In this document: positions 61,568 through 64,000 of the stretch, one piece after another
How the letters are laid out: each line of letters begins with the position of its first letter
Numbering within the stretch: the first letter of the stretch is position 1
Assembly: GCF_028769735.1 (NCBI RefSeq)
Contig: NC_088171.1
Coordinates: forward strand, 92,612,912-92,676,911
Direction of reading: 5' to 3'
Source of the DNA: Zonotrichia leucophrys gambelii
Taxonomy: Eukaryota; Chordata; Aves; Passeriformes; Passerellidae
Length of the DNA: 64,000 nucleotides
Translations under genes and position numbers: made by a program
Notes under the pieces: model-generated
What the model was told of the DNA's origin: nothing
Databases searched by the model: none
Seen by the model: only the letters and a program-made list of their open reading frames with translations

Positions 61568-62799
61568 TAAATGCATTTTGTTATATGTAGGGACTATGAA
61601 TATTCTAATTAAACCAAATACTTGCTGTGTAATTCCTAATGATGAAGTCTTTGATGTTTAATTGTTTTTGAGGGAGATATAAAGAAAGGTGAGCAGGAAA
61701 GCAGAGTTAATATTGAATAGATACTCAAAGAGAAAAACAAACACAGGTAGCTTTCACTGCAAATTGTCTTAATTTTCTTGTAAGATTTCTAATGACAATG
61801 TTTATTGATTTTATTTTTATCTCCAGGGTGAATTTTCTTAAGTAAAAGACAATAAATAGTAAAAAAAAAATAAAAATCACAATGCTAGTGATATGTAGCA
61901 AAGAACCCCAAACAAGCCCTCAAAGTTTTAAAAATGAAAATGTGTCCTTTGTTCAACAGCCTGTAATAGCTAGCTTTGATAATTCTTGAAGCTTTTGGAT
62001 TTCCTTTTAAAAATTTTAAACTTAGTATTGATATGGCCACTTATAGTCTTCTTGAAAGGACAGAGAGAAGCATCCTTATAGGGCTTATACCCTGTATTCA
62101 GTTTTGTAATTTATAGCATTTTTTTTAAGTGCACTATTCTTTGTGAAATTTCTCAGGCAGCAGATGGCCAGAAATAAATTATTTTTACAACAAAACAAAA
62201 AATTCCTTTAGTATCACTGATACATGTAATTAATTGAAACTTAAAGAAACTACTGTTAATTAACTTGTCAAACTTGCCTCCTTCACCTATAAATCGTTTT
62301 CAAAGTATTTGTTGCCAACTAATGTTCACTTTTCCTGCAGAATACTTAATACTATTAATATAAAATTGGCTTAAAGTAAATAACGTAGTGATTATCATAG
62401 CTAAGGTATAATATTGAAATTGTTGAGAGTGTATGCACATAGAAAATACTGTGACTCATGGCTTATCAGACTAGCTCAAGAAACAAAAAGTTGGGGCTTT
62501 TTTTAGTATAATGCTTCTGTAATTCTTCTGGGTCTGTCAAAGACAAAGTAGTTACAACAGCAAATGTAAAATATACATGTCAAGTGAAACAGTGAAAAAG
62601 AAATTCTGCATGAAAAATGGGACAGACTTCTTCATCTCCCTTTCTGAACAGATTTTACATTTATCCTGACTTATGTGATCCTTCTCTTTCAGCTAAATTG
62701 TGGTAAAACGAGTCTGCAGTAGTACAGTAAAACAGAAAGGAGGAAAATGTTAAGCTTCTGTTTAAGAATCATACATGGAATTATCTGTCATAATGAAGT
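61568..62799. other. Intergenic, no gene seen
   Basis: AT-rich unique sequence between an LTR element and a CR1 copy. Nothing recognised. Confidence 0.55.
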
Positions 62800-63540
62800 T
62801 TATAGAAATTCATCAAGGACAAATGCCAGGCCGTGTGCCAGGGAAGGAGGGACCCCATGAGGACCACAGGCTGGTGACAGAGTGACCAGCTCTGTGGAAG
62901 GGGCTGGAAGTCTGATGGACATCAGGTTGAGCAGGATCCAGCAATGTGTCCTGGTAGCGAGGGAGGCCAACAGCATCCTGGGCTGTAGCAATGGGAGTGC
63001 AGTGAGTGGCTGGAGGGAAGTGATGATTCCCGTGTGCTCAGCACCTGTTAGACCACATTTGGACGCTGTGCTCAGTTTGGGGCCCTTGCAAACAAGAAGG
63101 AAACTGGTGTGGGTTTAGAGGAGGACCACAATTGGGGGCTGGAGCACTTGCCCAGGGGAGAGAGACTGTGAGTGTAGGGTTTGTTTAGCCTAAGAAGGGG
63201 GGAATATGTTGGGGGCCCCTAATAGCAGCATCCCCCTACATGGGCCAAGGTCATAAAGACACAGCCCGGCACATCTCAGTGGCACAATGTGGGGCGGTGG
63301 CAGTCAACAAGCAGAAGTTGAAACAAGAGAGGTTCACAGTATGGCTGAGGAGAAACATTTTCACATCAAAGACACTCAAGATACTGGAATATGTTTTCCA
63401 GAGAAGGTTATCTACTCCCTGCTCTTGAGGATTTTGAAGTCAGATTGAATAGACCCATGAGACTTGTTCTGCTATAAGCAAGATACTGGACTTGAGATCT
63501 CCTCTGACTTGAATTACTCTGTGATTCTATGTGATGATGA
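62800..63540 (+). mobile_element. CR1 LINE 3' region including tail
   Basis: Contains CR1 reverse-transcriptase 3' end and UTR sequence: GCCAACAGCATCCTGGGCTG, CTCAGCACCTGTTAGACCAC, GTGCTCAGTTTGGGGCCC, ACTGGAATATGTTTTCCAGA, and the tail ATTACTCTGTGATTCTATG followed by TGATGATGATG. The reading frame is broken. Confidence 0.92.
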
Positions 63541-64000
63541 TGTTATTGGAGGAGAGACTTTGACAAGTTAGGGAGCTGGGCAATCACCAGTGTATGAAGT
63601 TCAGCAAGGGAAAGTGCCAGATTCTGCACCTGGAGTGGGACAACCCTCGCTGTACAAATTCAGGAATGACATGCTGGAAAGCAGTGCTGGGGAAACAGAC
63701 CTGGGGGTCCTGATTGATGGCAAATTGAATCTGAGCGCTGCCCTGGCACCCAGGAGGGCCAGGTGTGTCCTGGGGGCATCAGGCACAGCATCGCCAGCCA
63801 GGCAAGGGAGGGGATTGTCCTGATCTGCTCTGAGCTGGGGTGGCCTCACCTCCAGTGCTGGGGGCAGTTTTGGATGCCACAATATCGAATATTAAACTGT
63901 TAGAGAGTGTCCAAAGAAGGGCAATGAAGATGGTGAAGGGCCTCAAGGAGAGGCTGTATGAGGAGTGCCTGAGGTCACTTCAGGTGACCTCAGGTCTGTT
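63541..64000 (+). mobile_element. Second CR1 LINE copy, running off the window
   Basis: CAGCAAGGGAAAGTGCCAG, TTCTGCACCTGGAGTGGGAC, GACATGCTGGAAAGCAGTGC, GGAAACAGACCTGGGGGTCC and GAGTGTCCAAAGAAGGGCAA match the CR1 3' coding end, in the same orientation as the copy just before it. The 3' tail would lie beyond 64000. Confidence 0.9.

Noticed and set aside
1..64000. CRISPR arrays, tRNA or rRNA genes, bacterial-type operons
   Set aside because: None seen. The sequence is vertebrate genomic DNA with introns, CpG islands and CR1 elements.

Overview
The window looks like bird nuclear DNA, most likely from a passerine. This rests on many CR1 LINE 3' ends with the avian tail, and on LTRs resembling songbird and other avian ERV families. 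Family names are from memory and were not searched. Only one protein-coding gene can be supported: NR4A3 (NOR-1), an immediate-early orphan nuclear receptor on the minus strand.

NR4A3 (1-27.5 kb). Five coding exons were placed by translation, splice sites and phase: 18211-19095 (AF-1 region and first zinc finger), 15882-16011 (second zinc finger), 14750-14922 (A-box and hinge), 9258-9457 and 7907-8085 (ligand-binding domain). All phases join cleanly into 522 codons plus one base. The last coding exon, with the C-terminal part of the ligand-binding domain and helix 12, was not found. It must lie left of position 1, so the intron starting at 7906 is longer than 7.9 kb. Upstream of the first coding exon is a long CpG island (about 21.4-27.5 kb), split by an AT/T-rich segment at 25.0-25.3 kb. 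It holds a tight CRE cluster at 24.68-24.77 kb, the best NR4A3 core promoter candidate. A second immediate-early-type cluster at 26.0-26.4 kb has CRE, MEF2, CArG-like, TATA and EGR1/SP1 sites. A good splice donor at 21655 may end a 5' untranslated exon.

Upstream flank (27.5-64 kb). No protein-coding exon was recognised. A second, smaller CpG island (34.8-36.4 kb) carries a perfect CRE between two TATA boxes, the most promoter-like sequence in this flank and so far without a gene. Around and beyond it are CR1 copies (28.4, 33.3, 34.4, 35.0, 36.4, 44.1, 50.3, 62.8 and 63.5 kb), a solo LTR at 41.8-42.1 kb, an LTR nested inside a CR1 at 50.4-50.8 kb and an older LTR element at 60.7-61.6 kb. There is also an unassigned 85-bp inverted pair (40.7 and 43.2 kb) and a perfect 17-bp hairpin at 43.9 kb. 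No recognisable transposon was seen from 1 to about 28.4 kb.

Reading of the locus: the CRE, SRF/MEF2-like and EGR sites match the known stimulus-induced behaviour of the NR4A family. Promoter calls are motif-based only. No transcript evidence was available.
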